A program made the position numbers and the translations under genes. The notes under the pieces were generated by a model. That model had not been told where the DNA came from, made no database searches, and saw only the letters and a list, made by a program, of their open reading frames with translations. From Evernia prunastri (Eukaryota; Ascomycota; Lecanoromycetes; Lecanorales; Parmeliaceae), in contig NKYR01000054.1 of assembly GCA_003184365.1 (NCBI GenBank), positions 130,482-194,481 on the forward strand: 64,000 nt of DNA, in the 5' to 3' direction. The stretch's first letter is position 1. Each line of letters begins with the position of its first letter. Positions 1 to 11,810 of this stretch are shown piece by piece.

Positions 1-2346
1 CAAAGCTTAGTGGTTTGTAATCTTGATCGGAAGTCGTGCCGTTTTCGACCGAGGATCAAGGAGAGCATTCGTGAGGAGGAGCCTCATTTTTTACGTAGAC
101 AAGGCAATCTCCACATGATCTCCGCTTGATGATCATCTCGGATGTACAGGGCAACAGCGAATGACGTCCATTAGAAGCGTTGCGCGACATACAATTCGAC
201 GCAGAGGCAGGGAAGGAAGCACTGACATATCATGTAGTCAAACGGAGCAAGAGACCCTTTTGAGGCAGTGGATTTTGATAGCGGGATCGGCTATACTATT
301 GACCACTCGGCAGATATGGTGGACATCCTGTCCTGTCGCTGAGTGGCCTTTGAGCAACGATACCGGTATATGGTACTGTGAATGTGGCTTGGTTAGGTCG
401 GATTCTGAGACTGCATGGTATGGTATTTAATGCCTTTAACGGCTCGACTGCTAGAGGCGGATCAGCAAGAATCAGGTGCCGCCTCACAGCCGTTTCCTAG
501 GTCTTGACGCCAAAATATCTCCGGTTCTTCGCTTGACAAAGATGTCAGCTGGGCAGGAAGACTGAGCATTTTATTCGAAGCGATTGAAAGCATCAGATGA
601 CTGTCTTTTGGCGATGGCCTATGAAGCATCTACCAAGGCGCGAGATTGAAAATGCACGTGAATTCCATTTTATTTCATTTTTTGCCAAAGAAAATTATTT
701 TATTTTGCGAGGCACATCCGAGCATCCCACGCCTTAATCCCAGGAAAATTAGTAAATGGGTTTGAATTTGGGAGATATTGACTAAGAAATGTCGCATGAA
801 TCCTATTCGCCCAAGAGAAAAAGAAGGCTGGTGGAGGGACAGGGCTGGATAGGCCAGTGAAACGCAGGGTTTGGGTAGATCAGTTTTTCCAGATCTTCAA
901 CTTAAACCGTAACAAGCCGTAAGACTGACGGCTTCTCGCCCTGTTGGACAGTCTTGCCCAATTTGACTTTATTGAGTCCCGCAATTTATTGAGGTTCTGA
1001 GAGTGGGAGGGAGAAGAGGAGAAAGGCAGAAAAGCCGGTAAGATGGCCCTACTTGACAGCTGGAGGAAGGATGGAGGGGAGTTTGGGATCGCTGTGATGA
1101 AGTAGAGTACAGCTACGTACTAGAAGCAGCAGCAGGTATATATGTCGGATGGATAGGTAGGATGAGATGCGTAAGGCGAGTGCGCAGAAGGTCCGCGCAG
1201 TAAGGTAAGGTACAGTACACCCAAGGAACGGGGGATACAGCCAATTAAAATATCTGACAGGTATTAATGGGTATTAATCATTTCAAGGGAAATAAAAAGG
1301 GAGCGATTTTAGGTAGGCCGAAAGGCTCGATTATTACCCGCTGCTTTGCATACCCCTAATTTATCTAACCATGGTTCTAAACGTCAAAACCGCTGTGCTA
1401 ATTCTGCTAAAGCAGCAGAGTACTTAGGCAGGTAGCCTCCCATTCCCCCTTCCCTTTAAACCCCCAACAACCTTCCATGAATATTCAATTGATCAATCAG
1501 TCAGTCAATCAATCAATCATCACAATCAGGAAGAATTTGCTGCTTTGCATAACGAGGGTACCGGAATCGACGATATGACACTGTCAAGCTTGGTACTGGA
1601 TTTCTTGCTTTCATGATTCATGATTCGGGATTCCGGATAACTTACTGGTTTCTGGATCCTGCTGTTGATGCAAGCGTCGCGGGATATTGCAGCAAGAATC
1701 GAGTGAGTGAAAGGGCGACGGTGATTGGCACTAAGGTACTTTTTGCATCGTTCGCAGCTTGCTTCTTGCTTCTTGCTTGGGTTCTTGGGTGCTTGCTTGG
1801 GTAAGCCAAGATACAGAAGGCCCGATCTGCCCCGCCCATGCGCGAATCCCTATTCCTATTCCTATTCCTGTTCCTGTTCATATTCTTTTTTCCCTTTTGC
1901 TTTCTACCTTAATTGATTGATTGATTGATTTGGGATTGGGATTTGGGGTCAAATATTCGCGCAGGGACATGAGTTGAATTGTTTCAATCAATCTACTGGG
2001 ACTTCTTGGACTGACGGTGAAACATATACAGGCACCAGCGTATCGTCAATCAATCCATCTTTCATTCTTTACTACCTCCATATCCAATAATTATTCATTA
2101 TTCTAGTCTTTTGCCCCAGGAGAATTATCATCACCTTCATTCTTTTATATCTACCTCAGGCCACACAGCCCACACAGACTTCTCGAAACGGATGCCCGGA
2201 AATCGACCGTCCTCCAATCAAAGTACCCATGGGACTGCATTGAAAAGGCATTCAGAGGAACACCTCAGCTGCATGCCCTGCCGAACCGGGCATACTCGCG
2301 ACAGAATCACTTAGCCTCCGTTCCGACTTTCCGCGCCATATCAAAC
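1..2346. other. Upstream region and probable long leader, no gene seen
   Basis: I see no convincing coding sequence here. Open frames are short and have no recognisable content. Simple-sequence tracts are present: ATCA/TCAG-type repeats at about 1492-1521, CCTATT-type repeats at about 1848-1877, and a TTGA repeat at about 1912-1931. The last kilobase before the CENP-B-type gene is pyrimidine-rich and looks like the promoter and 5' leader of that gene, which is common for fungal regulatory genes. This last point is inference. Confidence 0.5.
2192..2314 (+). promoter_or_regulatory. Possible upstream ORF in leader of the CENP-B-type gene
   Basis: An ATG at 2192 opens a 40-codon frame that ends with TAG at 2314, 32 bases before the main ATG at 2347. 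If it lies in the mRNA leader, ribosomes would have to reinitiate or leaky-scan to reach the main start. The peptide has no recognised motif. No transcript evidence is available, so the call is positional only. Confidence 0.3.
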
Positions 2347-4156
2347 ATGCACGAACCGTACGCCGTCAGTATCAAAATGGAACGACAGCATTATGGCCTT
2401 CATCACGACGACGATTTTGCCACTGCCTCAATGGTCCAAGTCGCTGCCGACTCCCCCCACAACTCTCCGCCGAATGATTACGGCGACTTTGATTTCTCAC
2501 CTTCAGTACATGCCCAGCTAGATTCAATGTACAGTCGGCCCTTGCAGCCCTCATTTTCCCCTACCCAGCCATTACATCCTTTGATCACCATGCCGCAATG
2601 GCCCAGTCAGATCACCAATCCCTCCGAAACCAGCAGCCCTCCCCCTGTGGTACAACTACAGCACAGGCCTATCTTACCACTTTCAAAGACTCTTCCCACC
2701 ATACCGAAACTCGCCACGGTATCACCGAAAGAAAAGCCTACGCTCTCCTCGTCGCGAAGGACACTCACAGATAGCGATCGGCGGAAAATGTGCGAGTATC
2801 ACAATGAGAACCCGAATGTGAAACAGACAGAAATAGGCGGTGAGTCCAAAATTGAGCGAAGAATCGAGCTTAGCTGACTATCCTTCCAGCCATGTTTGGT
2901 GTCGAGAGGAGGTTTGTGGATGAATTGCTTTCTCACGAGCGAACCAGGATGCTGATTCATTCTCCTTAAGTACCGTTTCCAAGGTTTTACGAAATAAAGA
3001 CAAATATCTCGTTCAAGAAGAAGGCAATCGATCTCCAATACGGAGATCCAAAAGCAAGTTTCCAGATATTGAGCGAACATTATCCCAATGGGTGAAGAAC
3101 CGCATCAGTCAACGACTACCCTTAGATGATAGCACCATCAGAGACCAAGCACGAATATTTGCCACAACAGTTGGCAGCTCGGAGTGTCACAATCAAGTAA
3201 ACGATCCCGCTTGGCTGGAACAGTTCAAACAAAAAAATCATCTGCCAGGCGCGAAACCGCGTGACGTTAAAGAAGAGAACGACTCTCTTTGCCCAGAGAC
3301 AAAATCCGGGTCGCAGACTCCCAATGGCATCTCACCTGTCGGATGGGACGGCCTGCCCATAAGCCCACCAAAGGAGGACTTCAATGCCCAGAGTCCGGAT
3401 AACTACATCGACTCGAATAACAATTATGGCCACGCGCATTCCCAAAGCGCAACATCTCTCGGCAGCTGCTTCTCCGACATCTCCTCTTTCGCCGGCGACT
3501 TTCGCAGTCCGACTTCACCATACTTCTCCCCAATGTCAAGCTGCGGCCCTTCGCCATCCATGCCCGCCCAAAAAATGGCCCGTCTCCCACCATTGGCACC
3601 GGCAGGTGCCTTGAGACGTCGACAGACCGTGCCACTGATCTCTTCCAACTCTTCCCCTGATACCACAGCCCACCAACACCTTCCCCAGTCAATGGCATCC
3701 TCAACCCTCAACTCGCCCCACGACGAAATGGACATCTCCCCCCTCAGCGCCACCGAACCATCCCTGCACCCTTCTCGCACATCTACCTCGAACCCATCCC
3801 CCCTCTCCATGGCCCCGCCCCACTCCAGCATGACGCCCAACTCCTCTAACCCTAGTTCCGCCATCAGCGCCAGTCCTCTTACAGCCAACAGTTCGCCATC
3901 GTCTCCCCCCTCTCAAGACGAAGCTCGCGCCGCACTATCCACCCTCATGACATTCATCAAGCACCAACCGAACGGCGCGGTCGATCCGCACGATTATCTC
4001 GTCATGGGCAAATGGATGCAGATGCTCAAGTTGGAAACGGGAGAACTGCCGGGCGGTATGCAGGCGATCCATCAGCAACATGCGATGCAAGGCAGTGAGA
4101 GGGCGGATGGAACGGTGCCGATTGGCAGGAAAAGGAGTGAGCATTCGCTCTCGTGA
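2347..4156 (+). CDS. CENP-B-type helix-turn-helix DNA-binding protein
   Basis: Three exons (2347-2839, 2890-2911, 2971-4156) give a protein of 566 residues. The two introns are 50 and 59 bases, and the short middle exon completes the first helix-turn-helix. Residues about 140-185 form a psq/CENP-B N-terminal HTH (TDSDRRKMCEYH, then TEIGAMFGVERSTVSKVLRN). A second CENP-B-type HTH follows (about 200-265, FPDIERTLSQWVKNR to WLEQFKQKN). The rest is Ser/Pro/Thr-rich and probably disordered, with a short conserved-looking helix near the C-terminus (about residues 495-530). The family descends from Tc5/pogo-type transposase DNA-binding domains and includes fission yeast Abp1/Cbh proteins; no DDE nuclease domain is present, so this is a nuclear DNA-binding or transcription factor. 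An in-frame ATG at 2377 is an alternative start. Confidence 0.88.
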
Positions 4157-5017
4157 CGCCATTGTATCGTGGAAAAAGGATGTATAAGAGGAGAGCGGGG
4201 TTGTGAGTTGGTAGTTGCTTTGTCATTTGCAGGAGAGGTTGAACGTTCGCTGTCCTTGACGATTCTTTTGGGGATATGCTCTACCGTGTGTTTCTGCCAT
4301 GTTCGGGAAGGGAAGCTTCTTGCATATTCCGCATCGGTGTCTTCGCATTTACAGCACTATTTCCTACTCTCTTTGGATCCAGTTTTGTCGAAATCATGTT
4401 CTCAGCATCGGTATGGCTATCAGTGGGAGGGGATTCTGTTTTGCTTTTTTCTTCTCACGAATCAAGGAACCGAAGAGAGGGAGAATATCTTTTCCACAGG
4501 GAAGGAACAGACGCACAGACGGACACAGACAGACAGAGAGACGGAAAGGGGGTATAGTCTGAAGTCAAAGTCCACTTGTTCCGCTTTTCCGATACCGGGG
4601 CAGAAGATTCTCACCTGAGGTGCATCATCGATGGAGAGGAGAAGAAGGACGGAGAATGGAGAAGGAGAAAAAGGAGCAAAGAGAGAAGAAGAGAAAAAGA
4701 GAGAAAGGAACGACCTAGAAATACCCTAGCCTCACGGCTTGCCACGACTAACCCAAGGAGCCTCACGGCTGGATTTTGCGATGTATGTGGAGGAGGGGAA
4801 ATGTTTTTTTTTGTATCTAACACCACGATGTTCCGATCTTTGGAAATTGGGGAGGCAGTTTTGTATTTAGGGGAAAGTTGGGAAAGGAAGTGGGGGGGAG
4901 GCAACTGTGTATCTAGTCGCGAGCCTGGCGAAGAGTGTGTGTGAATGCACTTCACCGAGGAACGCATTCTTTGGCTATTTGTCATTTACTTATTTCTAAT
5001 TCCCATCGTTTGTGATT
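4157..5017. other. Convergent intergenic region
   Basis: This stretch lies between the ends of two convergent genes. It is purine-rich (runs of gaga and ggagaag at about 4490-4700). Open frames on both strands look like low-complexity by-products. I see no RNA gene or transposon relic. Confidence 0.5.
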
Positions 5018-8004
5018 TCATATACCATTCCCGAGCCTTTCCTTCAACAGCTCTTCTACCTGCCGTTCGCCAAGCTCGGGCAGGACGCGGACGACAATCA
5101 ATTCCAGGACCGCATACCCAAGGTGCCTGTTCAGATATCCGTCCCCCCAGACATCCAGCTCGCCCTCGACCTCCTCGACCCAGGCGTCCGAGTCGTCCTC
5201 GCAGCCGAAGAAGCGCCGACACACCGCCGTCGGCAGGAGGGAGAGCAAGGCGAGCGCGCAGGCGCGTTTGACGTTGCCGATTTCGCGGGCGGACGGGGCT
5301 GGAGGGGCGGGCGGCGGGAGGCTGGAGTTGGGGAAAACGGTCTGGCGGAGGGTGCGTAGGAACGTCGGCAAGAGTTGCGAGGGTTGCAGGTGGGTGTGGA
5401 TGGAGTGGTGCATGTACCTGTCAGAGAAGGGAAACGGGTCAGAAAAAGTTCGCGAAGCAAGAGGACGTTTGAAGAAAGCTCGGTTGCACGGAGATTCGTA
5501 AAGACCGAGAGGGGAGAAGGTAGGGCGTGGGTGAAGATGATGGATGATGATGATGCAAAGATGGCTGAAAGAGGCAGGCGTAAAGGTGTGGAAATTGGGA
5601 GGTCTGAACTCGAGACGGGTAGACGGTCGGGCAGCCTTGCAGCTTCCCAGAGCTGGGTATTCTGACCGCCTTCTTTTCGCCTTTAACTCCGCATGCTGGG
5701 ACGAAGGGTTTTGGCGCCAAAATGCAGATGGCTTGACGATGATGAGCGGTGGGGGGAAAGAGAGGGGGGAGGAGGGGGGAGGAGGGGGGAGGAGTGATGC
5801 GGATTAGGGCTGTTCCTAACGGCCGATCTTTGGTTGATCATTCGGCAGTCGATTGACCTGCCGGGGCGGCTAATAGACAGCTCCCAAGTGACCACAGCTT
5901 CCCAGTTCCCAAGGTGTAAAATAAAAGAAAGTGCATCATGGTGAGGATAGAGAGTGGGGAGATGATTTGAACAGTTTGAACGAGTCGCAAAGACGTGATA
6001 ATCGACGAATCCAAACGAAATCAACAGGTGTTGAAAAAGGATAAATATTGAAATTCCAAGAAGTAGTGAAAAAGCAAGAAAGAAAATCCTCAGATCCTCA
6101 AATCCCCAAATCATTAAATCCCAAAATTCAAAATTCAAAAAAAAAAAAGGTGTGGTAGCGAAAGGGGTGATGCGGGAGGAGTGGGAAAGTCTAGCCTCTG
6201 CTTTCGATCAAATCACTACCCGATGTTTCTTAGAGGATAAGGTAGACAGGGGGAAAAAGGGAAAGTTGGAGGTCAGTCAATGCTGCCCCCATTTACCCAT
6301 TATTTTTATGCCATATGAAAAACAAATGAAAAAATAGAAGAAAGAAATCAAAAAAAAAAATGATGCATGCCTCATTTTTTTCTCTCTCTTAGCTTTGCAT
6401 CGTCTTTCCTGCAACACGATAACGGGGCAAGTGACCACCTTTCCCCGCGCGTCTTAGTTGCAAACCCCCAAAAAAGGTAGACCGAATGCAGTCCATGTAT
6501 GCGCGCATGGCCGGAAATGCAACCACACCGAAGTCAGATGACTGAAAACTCATGCGGGCCCAATATGCGCTTCGGCGAATTGCAGGGATCAACGAACCAA
6601 CGATAACGCAGAACACACTTGCACCTCACTTACTGGTCGAGGAGGCCGTCAGTGGCGGCCAGTCCGAGGGGTCCATGGATCAGCTGGTGTTGGAGCAATG
6701 CAAGTGATCCAGACAGCCAGGGCATCCGTGAACGGAGATCGAGTAAAACGGAGATGACGGAGAGCATTTTGAAACTCAGCATCGGCCGAGGCCTGCCAAT
6801 CCTCTCCTCCATTGGCCAGCGTTCCTTCGAGCTTGATGTCTTTGGGATCAACGTTGAGCGCATTGGCCGCGAGGATGCTGTAATGAAGCCAAGTATAATA
6901 AAACGTATTGTCATGAACGTCAAGAAGCCGTATTGTAAGATTCGCCAGAATGCAGACGAGAACATGGACCGTTCGCCATCCGGAGTTTCTTTCGTGCTCT
7001 CCCTTTTCTCCGAGAGGAGGCCAAATTTCTCAAGGCGGCTCCTGGTATCGACCTCGATTTCTTCACCCGTAGCTTTCGGCTCCATCCTCGCTTTGACCAC
7101 GTCGATGAACTTGGTGATGCCGCTCCATATGAACCAGCCTTCACAAAGCTTGCCGCCAACGGAATTACCCAGGATGCTGTCTGCAATCACATCTGCAACA
7201 AGGGTCCGTAGACACGCATTCTCGAGATCCTCCGTAGGTAGTAGCACGGCCAATGCGCCCTGCACCAAGAGCTGCCTGTATTCTGCTTCATGTTCCTGCT
7301 GCTCGGTCGCGGTTGATGGGACAACCAGGTCAGGCACTGGCGAAAGTGCTGGGTGGGGAATCAGGTTGTGGTAGATGACATGAGGATCCGTAAGTGGAAG
7401 CGGTAGATCTTGCGATTGATGACTGACCCGGTATGCTGTTGCCCCGTTAGCTGGACCTCCTGCACATTGAGGCTTAGACCTGCCGACCATGTATATGACC
7501 TTCAATCAATTCCGGTATCTCATCCAGTATCAAGCCCTCAAGGTCGACCATCCTCAATCGGCTCTCCAACGCTCTGGTGCAATGAGCCACTATGCGTACC
7601 ACCTCTTCCACGAAGCCTTGATCCGGTGTGATCTTCCCATACCAGCTATAGACCAGATCCTTCACAACGACAGCAATGATGGCATAGAGCTGCAGGTCCA
7701 CATCGTTGCTGCTTGTCAACGGCGGTAATAGCTCGTCGATGGGACGGGGCTCTGCGAGACTTTGAGGGCAGAGCACGCGCCTTATCAACGCGGCTGTCGC
7801 TTTGTCCGAGACATCAGAGGTCCCAACAGATTGGGCTGGGGATGATTGCCGACTTCTCGAGGACGGCCTTGAGCGTGGGGAGGGTGTTGAGGTGGAATTC
7901 GCTGCTATTGAAGTGCTGCTGAATGTAGGAACCGCTTTTGGACGAGGCTGAAGGTTGGAAGGAGGACGGAGAGATGATGGCGGGATCATTGTGACTGTGA
8001 GCAA
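5018..8004 (-). CDS. PXA-domain protein (endosomal/membrane trafficking family)
   Basis: Three exons on the minus strand (8004-7488, 7435-6634, 5417-5018) give 572 residues. The first intron is 52 bases with a CTAAC branch site. The second is 1216 bases with a clean GTAAGT donor and a TCTCTGACAG acceptor, and phase is kept exactly. The N-terminal 75 residues are Ser/Pro-rich. A PXA domain (PX-associated, as in sorting nexins of the SNX13/14/19 and Mdm1 type) starts at about residue 90 and includes DLVYSWYGKITPDQGFVEEV, then HAYRVSHQ and YHNLIPHPALSPVPD. A hydrophobic segment (LQYGFLTFMTIRFIILGFI) suggests membrane anchoring. The last exon carries the conserved tail (FPNSSLPPP to YAVLELIVVRVLPELGE). 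No PX or RGS domain is visible, so this is the shorter fungal PXA form. An alternative start lies at 7989. Confidence 0.87.
5763..5794. repeat. G-rich decamer repeat inside the long PXA intron
   Basis: Three copies of a GGGGGGAGGA-type unit stand head to tail. They lie inside the 1216-base intron of the PXA gene. G-runs of this kind can form four-stranded structures; whether they affect splicing is unknown. Confidence 0.8.
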
Positions 8005-9294
8005 GGCATAATCACCGCGGGAATTCCGGGCGAAGAACGAAGTGCACTAACTTTGTCGTCGACTAGGTAGGCTTTGAGGCGGAGAATTTATCTGCAGCCA
8101 GCTTCCCTGAATTATAATTTCGGGCAGTCTATGGGGGTTGTGACGAAAGTTTCGGTCCGGCAATATAATAATCCGACCCCCGAGTCTAAGGCGCATTGTT
8201 GCAGTGCGATGGACGATGGAAAACATCGTTAACAATACAATACACAACAAGAATCATGGTCAGAGGGAGAAGAAAAGATTGCTCGCGCCTAACAACGCAT
8301 TCTGACGGTGACCTGACCAGATCGCGCTGCGTGCTTGGGTGTACTGTCATGGGCTTGCATGCGTAACATGTCGCTGCATGCCTCGTTAGTATTATCTCCT
8401 ATTGCCCGCTGCTACCACGAGAAAAGCTGACCCTGCCATACAACCTACAAAGCCGCCGTGTCCCTTCCTCGATCCTGTACTCGTATAGGTGAACTCGTAA
8501 TATTGATCCAATAGGGACTAGATCTAAGGTAGTATGGCATAATCAATCAATCAACTAGTTAAAAATGCTGGACACTGTCTTTCTTCCTTTGCCAAGTATC
8601 ACCGCGGTCACCCATGAGGGTACTGCACAATTCTGCAAAGTATCGTATAACGTCGCAGGCTGTCGTGACTTCTACCTCTGACTATGCTGCTCCCCATGTG
8701 GATCAGCGCTATTCTGAAAAACAACATATTACTTCACATGCTATCCCGACTTTTCTGTCTGCCTTGCCAAAGTAGTTGCCCAGAGGGTTCTACACATTCG
8801 ACCAACGCCAAGATCATGTTCAATACTTAATGGGTTCCTTCCTTATACGGCAGGAGTGCATTCCCAATTAATACCCCAGGTGCCACAACTTTCAGCTTTG
8901 GAAACAACTCGCTCTTCACCAACCTTCAATCGTTCTAGCTCTGACCCCCATCTTTGAAGCTCTTGCTCCCATTATTGAAGCTCTGACTCCCAGTGAGAGA
9001 ATAAGACCATCTGGTTGATCCTTAATTGGACGGAGGGGATTCGAAAGACAAGGTATGCTACCTCGAGATCCAAGAAAGCCTATACAGCTGCCCATTCCGG
9101 CTACTTTGAACCGAGACGATATTCTGGCCTGAATGTCCAAGGCGTGAAGCGCCTTGGTTAGAGATTTCGGCTGCTCGTCAGTCGAGGCCATAAAGGGCTC
9201 ACAGTTCAGCTTGACCACCAATCATCTACTACACTGGGCATTAAATCGGAGTGCAGACTGCTGACCGTATTTCCAAGCTCTAGATCCAAGAAAA
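8005..9294. other. Divergent intergenic region with short repeats
   Basis: The region separates the PXA gene (minus) from the C48 peptidase gene (plus), so it should carry both promoters. At about 8932-8996 three imperfect 21-base units (core AGCTCTGACTCCCAT) are tandem. A minus-strand frame across them at 8916-9221 reads as a repetitive Arg-Ala-Ser peptide and is not accepted as a gene. No other element is recognised. Confidence 0.45.
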
Positions 9295-11590
9295 ATGCCA
9301 TTCATCGACCCCAAGCACCGCAAGTCTTTTTTTGTTGGCAGTCGTTCTCTTCCTCGTACTGGAAAGAAAAATCCCTCTTTCAAAGGCCCGAAAAACACCA
9401 GGGTAAGACTACCGATGCTGGTGAGTTGGACTGAAGTGCTTATGATCTCAACCAGCAGGCATCACATGGCGTTGTCCCTGGGTACGAGGCACCAAATCCC
9501 GGAGCCACTCCCGTGTACCAGACCCAGCCAACGCCACAGGGTCAGGCTACAACACAGTCTTGGACACCGCCCTCAATGCCAACTCATATGTACCACACCC
9601 AGCCAACGCCTCCGGGTCAGCCTACAGCGCAATCTTGGGCACCGCCCTCAATGCCCACTCCTATGTACCAGATCCAGCCAACGCTTCCGGGTCAGCCTAC
9701 GCCGCAATTTTGGACCCCACCGTCATTGCCCACCCCTACAGGTCAATTCCCAGAGATGACATTGGAGCAACGATGTTCCCAATTCCGTCAACTCGAAGAG
9801 CAGGTCAATGCTAGATCGTTTCAATACTTCGAAAGACTCATGCTCTCGCACATGACCCCACCATCGACCTCCCAACCAGGCAATTACATGTCATATCATC
9901 CACAACCTCAAGCTCAATATCAGGCTCCATATCAGGCTCCATACCAGGCTCCATACCAGGCTCCATACCAAGCTTCATACCAGGCTCAAGCTCAAGCCCA
10001 AGCTCCATATCAAGCTCCTGATCAAGCTCAAGCTCAAGCTCAAGCTCAAGTTCAAGCTCAAATCCAAGCTCATTCTCAAGCTCAATTTCAAGTTCAAGTT
10101 CAAGTTCAATCTCAAGCTCAAGCTCCATATCAAGCTCCATACCAGGCTCAAGCTCAAGCTCAAGCACAAGCGACCGTTGAGTCAGGTCCAGGTATCGAAG
10201 TCCCACTAAAACGAAAGCCTACAATTGCAGTTCCAGCAGCTACTGACTCGAAAAGGCCGAGATACGCAACGACTTTCGTAGCCACCAAGGAAGACGCTCA
10301 GCCCAATCCGAATCATATCGATCTTCCCATAGAACCAAAAGTCAACTCGACTTCAACCCCGGCTCCTCCCGATAAAACAGCGGGTGTCGTCCGGAAGCTC
10401 AAGACCACCACCCCCAACAGCGAGTACACAAGTTCGGTGTTGGGCGATTCTAGTACTAGTAACGCTACATCATCTCAAAGTGATGTCACGAGCGATGCTA
10501 CTCACGGATTTGGGTCTCCCTATGGTCCGCCAACGCAACCTTCGAAGGAAGACATGAACATGATCGCTCTCGACTGGAACATCAAACTGGCAGAATCGGT
10601 GTTTGATGACATTTCTCGCGAGAGAGACGGAGTGCTTGTAGATAAAAATGTGGTTGTCCACAAGGACCTTTTTGCTGCCATGAGACCTCCGGAACGGTAC
10701 AACATGCAGACAATGCTCGCTTGGAGGGTGTCGCTAACAATACAATCGAATTGGGTCGTGGCGATACACGACGAGGATCCAGGGAAGCACCCAATAACTC
10801 CGGATACCACCGATGTTATCCAGGTGGTCTTGAAGAAGGGACACTGGACGTTGGTGCACTTATCAATCAAAAAATGGGCGATGACCCACTATGATTCTTT
10901 TTTGGGAATCGGAAGTCCAGAGGATGATGATTTCAATATGAAATCGAGCAGCACCAAATTCCTTCTCTCCGTGCGAACCAAACATCCATGGGGTGATGGG
11001 GTCACTTTGCCAGCTCATGATCCGCCAATGGCCGCCGAGGTAAGTTGATCGAGCTTACGCATATATCTATACTAACTCTATGCCGTCAGTGTACGACCAA
11101 ACAAACCGACACATGGAGTTGTGGATCCTTCTCCCTTCGTGAGGCCGAAAAGCTCATGGGCCTCAAAGTGGACGATGATCAAGAGTGTCCAATTGCGATC
11201 CGATGTCGGCATGTGCAGTCCATCTGCAAAGCAGTGTGCAAGCACGTCCAAGGGCAAGGATCCACGTCTCCCTCGACGGCAAAGCATGGCTCCCCAAACT
11301 TCATGGAAATTACTTCGTCGGATGCTCTCAAATCGGGGCAGGCTAGCTACGACACTATGATACACAATAACAAATATCTACCACATCCACTCTTTATCGA
11401 CAGCCCTACATTTCCACCGGAAGGTTGTGTACTGGACGATTCGATGACATCTCCGGCTTTTTGGGGGGTTCATGTGAACTCTCAAGATTGTCAAACGGGC
11501 ATTCTGAACTCCGGAGAAGACACAACAAGGAAGAAGACCCCAATCGCAGACTTTCAAACGGGCATCAATGGCCTGCCAAACGATTACTAA
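9295..11590 (+). CDS. Ulp1-like C48-family cysteine peptidase with Gln/Ala repeats
   Basis: Three exons (9295-9402, 9459-11039, 11090-11590) give 729 residues; introns are 56 and 50 bases, the second with a CTAAC branch site. Residues about 54-130 contain three copies of a 30-residue Pro/Gln unit (core QPTPxGQxTxQSWxPPSMPT). A Gln/Ala/Tyr-rich array spans about 150-245. The C-terminal half is a C48 (SUMO/ubiquitin-like protease) fold. GHWTLVH supplies His498, HYDSF supplies Asp515, and QTDTWSCG in exon 3 supplies oxyanion Gln568 and Cys574, so the catalytic set is complete. The tail repeats a QTGI..EDTTRKKTPI motif. The family cleaves SUMO-like conjugates or, in many fungi, belongs to expanded or transposon-linked genes of unknown substrate. 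No transposase is adjacent. The low-complexity N-terminus suggests rapid change. Confidence 0.78.
9905..10170 (+). repeat. Coding minisatellite for Gln-Ala / Ala-Pro-Tyr-Gln repeats
   Basis: Hexamers of the CAAGCT type and 12-base units of the CAGGCTCCATAC type are repeated in frame within exon 2 of the C48 peptidase gene. They encode runs of QA and of APYQ. The array is likely to vary in length between strains. Confidence 0.85.
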
Positions 11591-11810
11591 GCACGAGTTC
11601 TCCGGCATGAGCTTCACTGCACATAAATAGCCTTCTACTTCCGTCATTATATAGCATGCAATACATACATCTATGCACCTTAGAGACCACTTAGACCATG
11701 ATATCCAACACCGAAGAAGACACATCAAGGAAGAAGACCCCAGTCGAATACTTTCAAACGAGCATCCTGAATTCTGTGGAGGACACAACAAGGAAGAAGA
11801 CCCCAATAAT
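11492..11810 (+). repeat. Dispersed direct repeats of an EDTTRKKTP-coding unit
   Basis: A unit of roughly 57 bases containing GACACAACAAGGAAGAAGAC occurs at about 11492-11560, again at about 11700-11754 and at about 11755-11810. It encodes QT(G/S)ILNS.EDTTRKKTPI. The first copy ends the C48 peptidase gene and the other two open the next frame, so the two frames probably arose by a local duplication. Confidence 0.8.

Noticed and set aside
161..430. 89-codon frame on the plus strand
   Set aside because: No domain, poor start context, overlaps another frame on the minus strand, and no splice partners.
8916..9221. 101-codon minus-strand frame
   Set aside because: Its C-terminal third simply translates the 21-base repeats, and no conserved content is visible.
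9838..10206. Minus-strand Glu/Leu repeat frame
   Set aside because: It is the complement of the Gln/Ala repeat array in the C48 peptidase gene.
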